Part shown: in pieces, positions 45,601-51,822 of the stretch
Numbering within the stretch: the stretch's first letter is position 1
Layout of the letters: every line of letters starts with the position of its first letter
Virus record (IMG/VR): IMGVR_UViG_3300020391_000003
Location: 1 to 64,000 of that record
DNA length: 64,000 nt
Strand: one strand, 5' to 3'
Source: a virus
The notes under the pieces: model-generated
Database searches by the model: none
Seen by the model: only the letters and a program-made list of their open reading frames with translations
What the model was told of the DNA's origin: nothing
Translations under genes and position numbers: made by a program

Positions 45601-46209
45601 ACTAACAGCAAATTTAACATCTACAGCAGCAAATTTACTTACAAGTTGAGTAGTGTCTTTGATTTGATTACCATATGTATTCATAGCTGCCGTCAAAGAT
45701 TTAACAGCATTCGCAGAATCCATGCCAGTCAAACGAGTTAGAATCAAAGCATCTTTCGTACGCTTCAAAGATTCTTCCATACTTAAACCTTGACGAGCAT
45801 ATTCTGTTGCTGCATCAGCTGCAATTTTAAATGCTTGTCCAGTTTCTTTTGCTACCGTAAAAAGTCCGTCGCCAAATTTTTCTAGATTTTGAGCGCTCAA
45901 ACCCATCACAACATTGATGTCAGCCAATGCTTTTTCAACCTCCACGACATTTCTAACCATTCCCTTGAACGCATCAGCAACTCCATTGATAATTGCCATA
46001 CTTGCTCCGAATGCGATAATACGAGCATTAGCAGCTTCCATTGACTTGCTAAACTCGTCTGCACTTCGACGCATATTTCCAAGAGGCTGAGTGGCTCCCT
46101 TGTCATCCACAGTAATTTTAATTGGCCTGCGACGAATTCTGTTTACAGCTGACTGAACCGCTGCTTCAAGCGGCTGAGTATTACCGAGTACATCTACATT
46201 AATAGCCAT
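39601..46209 (-). CDS. Tail tape measure protein (TP901-1 type) with embedded nuclease-like domain
   Basis: 2202 residues. Residues ~50-340 are the TP901-type core (FGASMAIINGVADAFKGMV; ARGAGVDIDELIGLVTAAQQ; GNSFKTIFTRIGRTD). G-x-I/V-P-N-F/Y motifs recur at ~540, 622, 896, 960 and 1840. Residues ~700-870 form a separate globular domain with E806 (GNLYEAA), D826 (FDF) and E847-x-K849 (EAKYT), a PD-(D/E)XK-like arrangement. A Gly/Ala/Met hydrophobic stretch lies at ~1070-1165, long coiled coils at ~1170-1720, and an 18-residue tandem repeat at ~1843-1914. The end contains IPAMLSEGEYVIKASSA. At ~1.5 Angstrom per residue the full length would imply a tail near 330 nm; non-helical inserts make this an upper limit. 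Confidence 0.92.
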   Translation of the reverse strand: MAINVDVLGNTQPLEAAVQSAVNRIRRRPIKITVDDKGATQPLGNMRRSADEFSKSMEAANARIIAFGASMAIINGVADAFKGMVRNVVEVEKALADINVVMGLSAQNLEKFGDGLFTVAKETGQAFKIAADAATEYARQGLSMEESLKRTKDALILTRLTGMDSANAVKSLTAAMNTYGNQIKDTTQLVSKFAAVDVKFAVSAEDFADAIARTGAAARGAGVDIDELIGLVTAAQQQTARGGKVIGNSFKTIFTRIGRTDTLNQLENLGIAVRDIEGNTLGAKRILTDLANTFDSLTEAQKAQIAQTVGGVFQINVLKAVLGDAAKQNGILANATQISAGATDEAITKNEQLRQTMAAMATETGLAIKEASAKIGEIALAPGMEKILNVVKSVAEGANNLLGDGESAGGKFANGFLKGLGNIITGPGLVVIVAVFGKLFLKAAQYARESLSSLIGVTTEAQKQKAIQTSLVNLFGQNAALSKEMLRTDISRTEKEKIILALLKAQVAEANVLNAVSKQAASTLYRQGFGANLAPRRGRADGHIPNFAEREQAAKGGYAAGNIREMSMPGQGSVIYNSAEKVKNFAGMKQPAIMPPLSSKAGKNYQQAFGSVHGFDPYAGSGFIPNFNKKPPVGEQYAIQDLRQADRPGLKAFQKVKQGNPTVDLGTYFAGSMNRMGVVLGVGKPTKNAENETYSQPISDIQSKKAKATLAMRLGLKIPDLKGKTLRATLPTYTISPVDENDIKKIDAGKSDEVARTQISGVIKEGLTEFAKGMHKHIFKDVDKPNFTSANVMSHVDNGTIGNLYEAAMRTAIGDRLEPNTQESFDFRGQDASVLSRFFGSPKDALEAKYTLAAAKTGGIPKKILNYISKSTPSSVYESFLKTKPRTGGGIRRAADGYIPNFADPLSNAINREKGAGVPVSQIRVGSHQALMNKGNPLGLGVTNTTDEPNGLRDVFGANGYVPNYSLSGLGVIESLIKLWRGESQAVLDIEKQKRVQSMKDMKSVQKNDRTRMMQVHQHNKNQLNFDKLESAESMRQLKYTKEETIHALKQLGYEQQESQLAAQQAFAKSGGGVGGVLGGLGAAYSRQNTRFGGTTMGRAMGSSGVQMAMMMGLPMAAGFMQDSIGGTVGNAAGGALNGVATGASMGMMFGPLGTAIGAAVGGLGGFAMALIDSKDAVEKKAEAERKVAEEIGASLASVLMQLPGAKDKLENFSQRFSVQFADLEEAKANKMKPARGGPTIDYKEVAKAADLTNKLGSDVKSNIGDVLKTLPDDFIFSAKKFEENEDGDRVAVDFEGTGKEYAKEFSKSTQDERIQMFESLRKTMKREDDKILAEKKKEARGVIIQLDLQKTQIMAQQAAAMKQLEIKDRYSEISDNLKNQVKLAGSLATDQFKAQNKYLQALNKAEQAYAKSAETADSQLRMGILSGIRKDQSIQSVFKTSLGLEDGDSFQDITDKVGSLSGEELKGKLQDIATNNKTEGPIREAILQFLDLEIIKRDNILNLAEKQKTSSESQAEREKNINMILADRKTILDDLKRADRMADEDTRSAQKIRGFNDSVAKARRLTAVGAGFQSAEDKERFKILEKEFELESKLATLEENKANNIRDLEIKRAEINQKVDQEELKNLRQKKDMGVFGEGSRLLVISDDEIAELNRLEQLEAERIKNLEEIEKKINNANNEHKKEIESLNTILALEKERLKQDRLERTGTGSFGRGFDKGMSSMKERIEYMDYELGQNIPGKLADGLATAMTEAANGAKSIGDALEDAALNFLSYMQQAMMQKLAMQAVGALGFSQGGGVKKYSSGGNVPAMVTNGEYVMGREAVKKYGGGFMHSLNARGKIPNYSMGGDTMQEYGMGKIPKYTMGGDTMQEYGMGKIPKYTMGGDTMQEYGMGKIPKYTMGGDTMQEYGMGKIPYMSRGGEPGSALAANFGGGESFISGRNYQSRAMSGFFYSGLAENVGLQEDAQEFKGILQKREEERRRREMERQAKKAKRRKILGMIGSIATSYVLGSVFSGGDAGGKMGLGADTITRMPEEAFNFQAPTEFDSMVNRLGFNPYSQSRGGKINKYAAGGMIYGKSGIDQIPAMLSEGEYVIKASSARQMGKPMLDKINAGKFYEGGSVSPEVQKEESSVSGGQTNNISINIKMDASGNRQESSQNQQDSGGNMKEENQGGELGKKIKDAVVGVIIEEKRPGGLLSEVQ
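40466..40680. repeat. 54-bp tandem repeat in the tape measure gene
   Basis: Four near-perfect 54-bp units (tccgcccattgtatactttg...) with exact period, e.g. tccgcc at 40501 and 40555. They encode GKIPKYTMGGDTMQEYGM (18 residues). The array gives spurious long open frames in other frames. Confidence 0.9.
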
Positions 46210-46212
46210 TTT

Positions 46213-46235
46213 TACCTTATTCCTGTGATAAGGTA
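46213..46235 (-). promoter_or_regulatory. RBS-sequestering hairpin before the tape measure
   Basis: On the minus strand TACCTTAT-CACAGGA-ATAAGGTA: an 8-bp perfect inverted repeat with a 7-nt loop, ending 3 nt before the ATG at 46209. The downstream arm contains AAGG at a usable ribosome-site distance, and the loop contains AGGA. The hairpin may limit translation of this large protein. Visible directly; function inferred. Confidence 0.5.
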
Positions 46236-46243
46236 TAATACAC
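46235..46243 (-). promoter_or_regulatory. Candidate late promoter element GTGTATTAT upstream of the tape measure
   Basis: GTGTATTAT on the minus strand, just after the stop of the tail-assembly gene at 46249. The expected +1 leaves a ~20-nt leader carrying the hairpin and AAGG site. Member of the GTGTAWnnn set. Confidence 0.5.
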
Positions 46244-46248
46244 CAAAA

Positions 46249-47235
46249 TTATCCTACGCCATGCAATTTCATTAAATCTTCCATATTTAAAGTGCCACCC
46301 TTTTTCTTGGCTTCTTCATGAAGACTAATTGCATTTGTTGGTTTTTCAACTCCTAGGTAATCATAATCTTCTTGTTTTGCGCCAACCAATGTACCACCAT
46401 CTCCCTGAGTAAGTTTATCTTTGGCCTTATCTTTTTCTTCTTTTGAGCTGCTGCCAAATTCTAAAAGCTTGGCTGGATCTTTGCGAATACTTTCGGGTAT
46501 ATTTTCATTCATATCAAATATATTCTTAAATACCCTAGTATAAACAATTAATCTAATTTGATTGTATGTTAAATCACAAAATGCTTTGCCATAAAATTGC
46601 ATACTATCTTCAGCAAAACTTAAATATGGATTGTAAAAATCTTCTAGTATTGTATATTGTATACTTTCTTCGCTAAATCCTTCAAATATTTCATTGTATT
46701 TATATACTACTTTCTTTATATCATGATTATCAAGCTCATCAAATTTATCTTGATTAAATAATGGTTCTTGTAATTTATCATCAGCAAAAAAACTTTTAAT
46801 CATATAAAAATCATTTAATCTATCTTTTGCATATTTTTCGCAAGTATTTCCAATCAAGCCAATTTTTTGTATTTGTTTGTCGTCCAAAAGTTTTTGTTCT
46901 TTATCAATCAACGCAGCCTGCTTGTCTATTTCTCTTTTTAAAACAAGCTTGGTTTTGGCTTTTCGCAGGTTCTCTAAAAATAATTCTTTATCTTTAATAA
47001 ATTTTTCGTCTTTATCAGTCCATTGTCCCTCATCTTTTAGATATGTTAACATATCTTCTTCTGTTGGCACACCTTTTCGCAAAGCAATATTGAAATATTT
47101 TTCTTCTATCTCCTCAAGTTCTACTTGATCATGAGGAGTCAAGTGTTTGATGTATACGAAATCTTCTTCTAGTGTGGTAGTAGAAAATCCGCGAACTACA
47201 TCTCTAAATATTTTTCTTCGCTTAACAGTTTCCAC
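46249..47235 (-). CDS. Probable tail assembly chaperone (second of a pair)
   Basis: 328 residues, GTG start with AAGGAAAGG 8 nt upstream. Acidic, helical, with a coiled segment at ~85-130. The N-terminal part (VELEEIEEKYFNIALRKGVP, then TEEDMLTYLKDEGQW) resembles the upstream gene (IEDAELEFSVEMSNCIKKGI, then LTKAMLAKKYSDTGG), so the two look like diverged duplicates. Position directly before the tape measure is that of lambda G/GT chaperones. It lies in the same frame as the upstream gene, separated by TAA plus one codon. No enzyme motif seen. Confidence 0.55.
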   Translation of the reverse strand: METVKRRKIFRDVVRGFSTTTLEEDFVYIKHLTPHDQVELEEIEEKYFNIALRKGVPTEEDMLTYLKDEGQWTDKDEKFIKDKELFLENLRKAKTKLVLKREIDKQAALIDKEQKLLDDKQIQKIGLIGNTCEKYAKDRLNDFYMIKSFFADDKLQEPLFNQDKFDELDNHDIKKVVYKYNEIFEGFSEESIQYTILEDFYNPYLSFAEDSMQFYGKAFCDLTYNQIRLIVYTRVFKNIFDMNENIPESIRKDPAKLLEFGSSSKEEKDKAKDKLTQGDGGTLVGAKQEDYDYLGVEKPTNAISLHEEAKKKGGTLNMEDLMKLHGVG

Positions 47236-47238
47236 ATA

Positions 47239-48057
47239 TTATACCTTTCCTTCTTCTATGTCACTGTCAAGTTTTTCAAAGTCTGCTTTAGAAACCGCAC
47301 CAGAACTGTAGTACCAAAAACTATACAAAGCGGCAACCTTTCCGCCAATTAAATCGTAAATAACATCTCCGTCTTCTTCAAGTTCATAATATCTATCAAG
47401 CTTTTGTTCAAAGCTATTACCCTCAAACAAAGGAGACATCTTATCTTCATCTTCTTTTTGAATAAAAGTTAAATACAATATATACCATTGAATAACTCTA
47501 TTTTCTGCTCTAACATCTGCAGTATGATTAAATAAATTAGAATATGAAGTTTCAACATTAACAATATCTTTTCTTAAAACAGAAATTTCGCCTGCAATTT
47601 CTTCGATTCGTTTTTTGTCTTTTTCAGACTGCTTGTTTTTGATTTGAATTTTTTCGCTTTCCTGAGACAGTTCTCCATATCTGACATACATTTTTGTCAA
47701 TTCTTTTGCATCATCTTCGGCCATCAAGCCTCCAGTATCACTATATTTCTTAGCAAGCATGGCTTTTGTTAAAATACCTTTCTTTATGCAGTTACTCATT
47801 TCTACGCTAAACTCTAGTTCTGCGTCTTCAATTTGCCTGCGAGTAGGCTGCTTCATAATCACTCTATATGGAACTTCTTCTGTGACCTCCTTGGTTACAG
47901 AAACTTCCTCCATTTGTTTTGTTTCTGGATTTTCCAGACTTTGCGTTTCTGTGCGTTTAACTTTTTCTTCTTTTTCAAAAGTAAAGCTGTAAATTTCTCG
48001 AAGTTTCTTTCGAGTATCATCCATTGTTTCTGTTTTTTCTGCGACTGCTTCTGCCAT
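47239..48057 (-). CDS. Probable tail assembly chaperone (first of a pair)
   Basis: 272 residues, Glu/Lys-rich and helical; coiled coil ~125-180 (KNKQSEKDKKRIEEIAGEIS). KQPTRRQIEDAELEF and ILTKAMLAKKYSDTGG are the conserved-looking parts. It probably binds the tape measure during tail assembly with the downstream gene, like lambda gpG. AGGAAAG near its end resembles the lambda G-GT slippery heptamer GGGAAAG in six of seven bases, but the -1 frame stops after eight codons. Assignment rests on position and composition. Confidence 0.5.
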   Translation of the reverse strand: MAEAVAEKTETMDDTRKKLREIYSFTFEKEEKVKRTETQSLENPETKQMEEVSVTKEVTEEVPYRVIMKQPTRRQIEDAELEFSVEMSNCIKKGILTKAMLAKKYSDTGGLMAEDDAKELTKMYVRYGELSQESEKIQIKNKQSEKDKKRIEEIAGEISVLRKDIVNVETSYSNLFNHTADVRAENRVIQWYILYLTFIQKEDEDKMSPLFEGNSFEQKLDRYYELEEDGDVIYDLIGGKVAALYSFWYYSSGAVSKADFEKLDSDIEEGKV

Positions 48058-48065
48058 AATAATTT

Positions 48066-48353
48066 TTATTTAAATGTGAATCCTATAGTATAATTATCTA
48101 ATTCGCTTTCGATATTTCTAATTGTTTCGTTACCAATATCTAAAGTTCTTTTTCTAAGATATTGTAATTTATCCATATCAAAGTAATCAGCTTGATCGAT
48201 AATAGGCTCACAGCCTTCTGGTAGATTCTTTTTTAATTTATTGAATTGAATCTGATGCTCATTATGCAAGTCTTCAAGCATAACGAGGAAACCCTTAAAT
48301 AGGGAAACCGTACTCCTTTGACAGGACTTTTTGAAAATACCTTCTGCGTCCAT
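48066..48353 (-). CDS. Small protein, first gene of the minus-strand tail operon
   Basis: 95 residues, MDAEGIFKKSCQRSTVSLFK..., mostly helical, no recognised motif. It leads the tail operon, 8 nt upstream of the chaperone-like pair. Possibly a small tail assembly factor. Its leader contains AGG and AAGG before the ATG, downstream of a GTGTATATG element. Confidence 0.6.
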   Translation of the reverse strand: MDAEGIFKKSCQRSTVSLFKGFLVMLEDLHNEHQIQFNKLKKNLPEGCEPIIDQADYFDMDKLQYLRKRTLDIGNETIRNIESELDNYTIGFTFK

Positions 48354-48372
48354 AAACCTTATACCTAATAGT

Positions 48373-48381
48373 CATATACAC
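48373..48381 (-). promoter_or_regulatory. Candidate late promoter element GTGTATATG (tail operon)
   Basis: GTGTATATG on the minus strand, 19 nt before the ATG at 48353, in a 56-nt divergent gap shared with the plus-strand element at 48396. Leader retains AAGG. Confidence 0.5.
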
Positions 48382-48395
48382 AAAAAAATTATTTA

Positions 48396-48404
48396 GTGTA
48401 AAAC
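48396..48404 (+). promoter_or_regulatory. Candidate late promoter element GTGTAAAAC (neck operon)
   Basis: GTGTAAAAC followed by TATGC and the ATG at 48410, a 5-nt discriminator. No Shine-Dalgarno can fit, so the neck operon mRNA would be leaderless. Confidence 0.5.
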
Positions 48405-48409
48405 TATGC

Positions 48410-48871
48410 ATGGCAGAATTTTTATCATCTTCTGAAAGAGCTAGCATCGCATCCAATTTACTTGATCTTCATGATACATTTGGAAGAGATATTGTTGTAT
48501 ATAAAGAAGCGCAAAAAGTTATTATTAGTACAGACCCTAGTTACAACTATTTATATAACACTGCCAGCTCGGCAAATAAAACCATTGAAAATGCTCCAGT
48601 CAAAAAAGTATTTAAAGCAAGAATTAGATATGATACAGACCGTTCCTTAGAATACTTTGGAGATACTGATGCACAGGTCAAAGTTTCGAAACCAGATGCA
48701 AACAGTCTTGTTCGCATAAAATTAAAAGTTGAAGATTATTCTTATATTAGAGAGGCTAAAAGAGTTGAGCTAGATGGCAGAATGTTTCATGTAGAGTCTG
48801 ACCCCAGGGCACATGGACTATTTGATGTAATTCAATTTTATACTTTATATCTAAGACCTATCGAAGTTTAA
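48410..48871 (+). CDS. Head-tail connector / head completion protein
   Basis: 153 residues. MAEFLSSSERASIASNLLDL opens with a helix; the rest is beta-rich (VFKARIRYD; LVRIKLKVEDY; AKRVELDGRMFHVES), like the head-closure ring proteins that join connector and tail. It begins the plus-strand block that ends with the tail-tube gene, which is where neck proteins sit in siphophages. Specific family not certain. Confidence 0.6.
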   Translation: MAEFLSSSERASIASNLLDLHDTFGRDIVVYKEAQKVIISTDPSYNYLYNTASSANKTIENAPVKKVFKARIRYDTDRSLEYFGDTDAQVKVSKPDANSLVRIKLKVEDYSYIREAKRVELDGRMFHVESDPRAHGLFDVIQFYTLYLRPIEV

Positions 48872-48874
48872 AAC

Positions 48875-49498
48875 ATGACAGCCCGCCTTTCCAGATCACT
48901 CAAAGCTTCTATCAAGAAACAACTTCAAAGAGATTCTCAAGTTATGGCTCAAACCAGAGCAATTATTCGTGGTCAGTTTGAAGTTTTACATAAAAAAATG
49001 ATGCAAGACTTTGAGGGTCATCCAGTTACAAGAGAATTAAAGTCTGGGCCAGGCTCTTCGAACATAAGCGGATCATTGCCAAGAGGAAATCTTTTTGGCT
49101 TTATTGGATTCGAAAGCGGAGATGATCCAACATCTCAAATAGAACAACTATTAAGCAGAACAGAAATTGTTTTAAAAAGACGCGCAATGGGATCGAATGG
49201 ATTTATATGGACTTATTTAGTTACAGCTCCTTCTCTTAGTCAACTTTATAAAGCGACGCCCATGCCTTGGGCAAACGGTCTTAGTTGGCTGCAAGAAATG
49301 GAGGGCAAAGGTATTCCTAATTTAGGTCAGTACATGTATAAAAGGTCTAGCGTTGGTAGATCAGGAGCAGGAATACAGAACACAAAATTATCAGGAGGAG
49401 GCAGAGTAAAAATAGATTATGTTAAATCTTTGTTGAATAAATTTGAATCTGATTTAAATTCAATAAACGCAGCAAGAGTTTCCAAAAAATATTTCTAA
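48875..49498 (+). CDS. Neck / tail completion protein
   Basis: 207 residues. A basic N-terminal helix (RLSRSLKASIKKQLQRD) and helical stretch precede a Gly-rich beta part (NLFGFIGFESGDDP; PWANGLSWLQEMEGKGIPNL). The SWL-x-x-x-E-x-G-K-G-I-P motif is common in phage tail-completion proteins of the HK97 gp10 class in marine phages. It lies between the head-closure candidate (3-nt gap) and a further neck protein (overlap 1 nt). Confidence 0.6.
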   Translation: MTARLSRSLKASIKKQLQRDSQVMAQTRAIIRGQFEVLHKKMMQDFEGHPVTRELKSGPGSSNISGSLPRGNLFGFIGFESGDDPTSQIEQLLSRTEIVLKRRAMGSNGFIWTYLVTAPSLSQLYKATPMPWANGLSWLQEMEGKGIPNLGQYMYKRSSVGRSGAGIQNTKLSGGGRVKIDYVKSLLNKFESDLNSINAARVSKKYF

Positions 49499-50346
49499 TG
49501 AAACCACAATTCCAACACGAACTCACAACAAGCTTTATGCTTTGGGCAGACAATTATATTGTTAGAAGAGCAGATGCTTTCACAAATTTCACCTCTACAT
49601 TTTACGCAAACGATACAGATGATAGACTTGATCCAACTTTAGTTGGATATAGCAGCCCTCACAAACAATGGGTATATGACTCCAGCATTGAAGGAGCAAA
49701 TGTTCCTAGCGGAGTTTATAATGATGGCACATTTTTAAGCAGAGGAGATAATGGTCTGCAGTTTGATTTTGACAATGGTCGCGCACTTTTTGATTCAAGC
49801 TTTGGAACAACAAATACAACAGTGAGTGGATCATATTCAGTTAAAGATTTTAATTTTTATATTACAAATCAAACAGAAGAACAATTAATTATAGACAGCA
49901 AATTTGATACAAATGGAAGATTTAAACAAGACGTATCAGGAATTGCTCCATATAAACAAGTTATTCCTGCAATTTTTGTGAACCCAGAACTTTCTGAAAA
50001 TGAACCATATGCATTTGGTGGAGAAGATAAAACTACAACAAATATTAGATGTGTTGTTTTTGCAGAAAATACTTTTCAATTAGATGGAGCATTGTCTGTA
50101 TTTGCAGATTCTAAAAATGAAGTATTTGCAAAATTAAATTTTGAAGATTATCCATTCAATGAATATGGAGATGTAACAGGATTTAATTACAGAGACTTTG
50201 TTTCTTGCAGAAGATATCCACTTGTTCATGTTGAAGAAGCAAGAGTTTCCAAGCTGAGCGACAGAGTAAGTAAAAATGTTGATCCTTCTTTGTTTGTCGG
50301 GTTCATTGACTTTGAAGTAACCAACACAAGATTCCCAAGGAAGTAA
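49498..50346 (+). CDS. Neck or tail terminator protein
   Basis: 282 residues. MKPQFQHELTTSFMLWADNY, beta-rich throughout. VIPAIFVNPE and IRCVVFAENTFQLDGALSVF in the second half resemble the sheet of tail terminator rings, ending VGFIDFEVTNTRF. It is immediately before the tail-tube gene, the usual place for the terminator. The assignment is positional; no diagnostic motif seen. Confidence 0.5.
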   Translation: MKPQFQHELTTSFMLWADNYIVRRADAFTNFTSTFYANDTDDRLDPTLVGYSSPHKQWVYDSSIEGANVPSGVYNDGTFLSRGDNGLQFDFDNGRALFDSSFGTTNTTVSGSYSVKDFNFYITNQTEEQLIIDSKFDTNGRFKQDVSGIAPYKQVIPAIFVNPELSENEPYAFGGEDKTTTNIRCVVFAENTFQLDGALSVFADSKNEVFAKLNFEDYPFNEYGDVTGFNYRDFVSCRRYPLVHVEEARVSKLSDRVSKNVDPSLFVGFIDFEVTNTRFPRK

Positions 50347-50406
50347 ACTTCCCTTTTTTACAGAAAAAATGTAACATAATCAGAAACCAACCTTATATAT
50401 AATATT
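50347..50406 (+). promoter_or_regulatory. Gap before the tail-tube gene with weak promoter-like elements
   Basis: 60 nt holding ATGTAACAT (50369-50377), a one-base variant of the GTGTA start of the late element, and TTATATATAATATT next to the ATG at 50407. No Shine-Dalgarno sequence. Tail-tube genes usually need extra expression, so a promoter is plausible but weakly supported. Confidence 0.3.
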
Positions 50407-51771
50407 ATGGCAAAAAAACTACCAGGACGCGCAAGAGTAATTTATCAAAGTGAAGCTCTTTATGTCGGCACGGTTGACGCAACAGGGTATCACTTCGCAG
50501 ATGGCGATGTTGGACAAAAAACCTCTGCTGGCGCATCTCAAACTGGCATTCAGCAACTTCGCAGGGTTCAAAGTGCAAACTACAGCTTCAGCATTAATCG
50601 TCAAGATGTCAATCAATTTGGCCAACTTGCGAGAATTGATTCTGTGTCTATTGAACCTCCCACAGTTACTCTTGATTATTCTTATTATTTAACAAACGGG
50701 TTAAATGAAAGATTGATGGGAATGAACGTTAGCGGCGACAATACTGCGCTTGCTAGCGAAATCATTGACGGAGTTGTGTGCGGAGAAGATATCAACGCAG
50801 GCGGCAAAAATTACTTTATATTAACGACCTGTGAAGGTCATGATGCAGTTGGAAACAAAGACGATGAAGAAGATAAAAGCGTTATTGCGCTTGGAAATGG
50901 CTTTGTTTCTAATTATTCTATTGAAGCAGCTGTTGGATCCATGCCAACTGCTAGTGTTACCGTTGACGGATTAAATTTAAGAAGTTATACAGGCACTCAA
51001 GATCTTGATATTCCTGCTGTAAATACAAATTTCGGTACGCCAATTAAAGATGTCCAATTTAGTCTTCCTCCAGCAGTTAGTGGAGTTCTTAATGACAGCA
51101 GCACAGCTTCGCTTGCAGATACAGATGAAGATGGCTGGGCATGTTTACGTCCTGGTGATATCACACTTTCTCTTGGTACAGATGGTAGAGCTTCAGAATT
51201 TGAATTGCTTCCTGGAGAAGATCCAAGAGGCGATGAGGGTTTTGGTCAAACAGTTGGAGGCAAAGAAATTGCAACTGGAGCTCTTGCTGAAGGCGTAAAT
51301 GACGATCCAAAAGAAGATTATACAGTTCCTGGTTCTGCTCATATTCAAAGTTTTAGTATCGACGTTCCATTGAGCCGCACAGTTCTTAATAGACTTGGCA
51401 CTCCATATGGATACAGTCGAGTTGTAGATTATCCAGTTAACATTTCTGTTTCGGTTAATGCTATTATGGCAGACCTCAAAGAAGGTAATATTGCAGATCT
51501 TCTGTGGAATACAGAAGAGCACGATTTGGTATTTACAATGAGAGAACCAAATCAATATGGAACTGGAGATGTAGCAATGCAATACATTGTTAAAGGCGCT
51601 CTTCTTGAAGGAGAAGCATTTAGCTCAAGTATTGGAGACAATAAATCTGTAGATGTTACATTTACAGCCCAAGTTGGCGGACCAGAAGATAAAGCAAGAG
51701 GACTTTATATTCTTGGATCTCGTAATGCTCATGCACCTGAAAAACTAGACGGTTGGTACGACGGAAAATAA
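50407..51771 (+). CDS. Major tail tube protein
   Basis: 454 residues, beta-rich, starting MAKKLPGRARVIYQSEALYV. Central FVSNYSIEAAVGSMPTASVT and C-terminal IQSFSIDVPLSRTVLNRLG and GEAFSSSIGDNKSVDVTF are shared with the convergent gene 51823-52986 and, more weakly, with the proteins at 37530 and 38444. GC content looks higher and codon choice more even than in neighbours, as expected for the most abundant tail protein. It sits at the end of the neck operon, followed by a strong terminator. Calling this the main tube and the others variants is inferred from position, terminator and composition. Confidence 0.7.
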   Translation: MAKKLPGRARVIYQSEALYVGTVDATGYHFADGDVGQKTSAGASQTGIQQLRRVQSANYSFSINRQDVNQFGQLARIDSVSIEPPTVTLDYSYYLTNGLNERLMGMNVSGDNTALASEIIDGVVCGEDINAGGKNYFILTTCEGHDAVGNKDDEEDKSVIALGNGFVSNYSIEAAVGSMPTASVTVDGLNLRSYTGTQDLDIPAVNTNFGTPIKDVQFSLPPAVSGVLNDSSTASLADTDEDGWACLRPGDITLSLGTDGRASEFELLPGEDPRGDEGFGQTVGGKEIATGALAEGVNDDPKEDYTVPGSAHIQSFSIDVPLSRTVLNRLGTPYGYSRVVDYPVNISVSVNAIMADLKEGNIADLLWNTEEHDLVFTMREPNQYGTGDVAMQYIVKGALLEGEAFSSSIGDNKSVDVTFTAQVGGPEDKARGLYILGSRNAHAPEKLDGWYDGK

Positions 51772-51796
51772 TTCCCCCCCCCGACACCCTCCCACT

Positions 51797-51822
51797 AAAG
51801 CCCGCCTTTTTAGGCGGGCTTT
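51797..51822. terminator. Bidirectional rho-independent terminator
   Basis: AAAGCCCGCC-TTTTTA-GGCGGGCTTT, a ten-base-pair stem with a G/C-rich core, flanked by T runs on the plus side and A runs that give a T run on the minus strand. It separates convergent tube genes ending at 51771 and 51823; the only strong hairpin terminator in the window. Confidence 0.92.

Noticed and set aside
47236-47262. Lambda G-GT type -1 frameshift in the chaperone pair
   Set aside because: The AGGAAAG heptamer lacks the first G, and the -1 frame ends after about eight codons without entering the next gene.
51774-51782. Run of nine C as a phase-variable tract
   Set aside because: It lies three bases after the tail-tube stop codon and before the terminator, so length changes would not alter a protein; length may also be a sequencing uncertainty.
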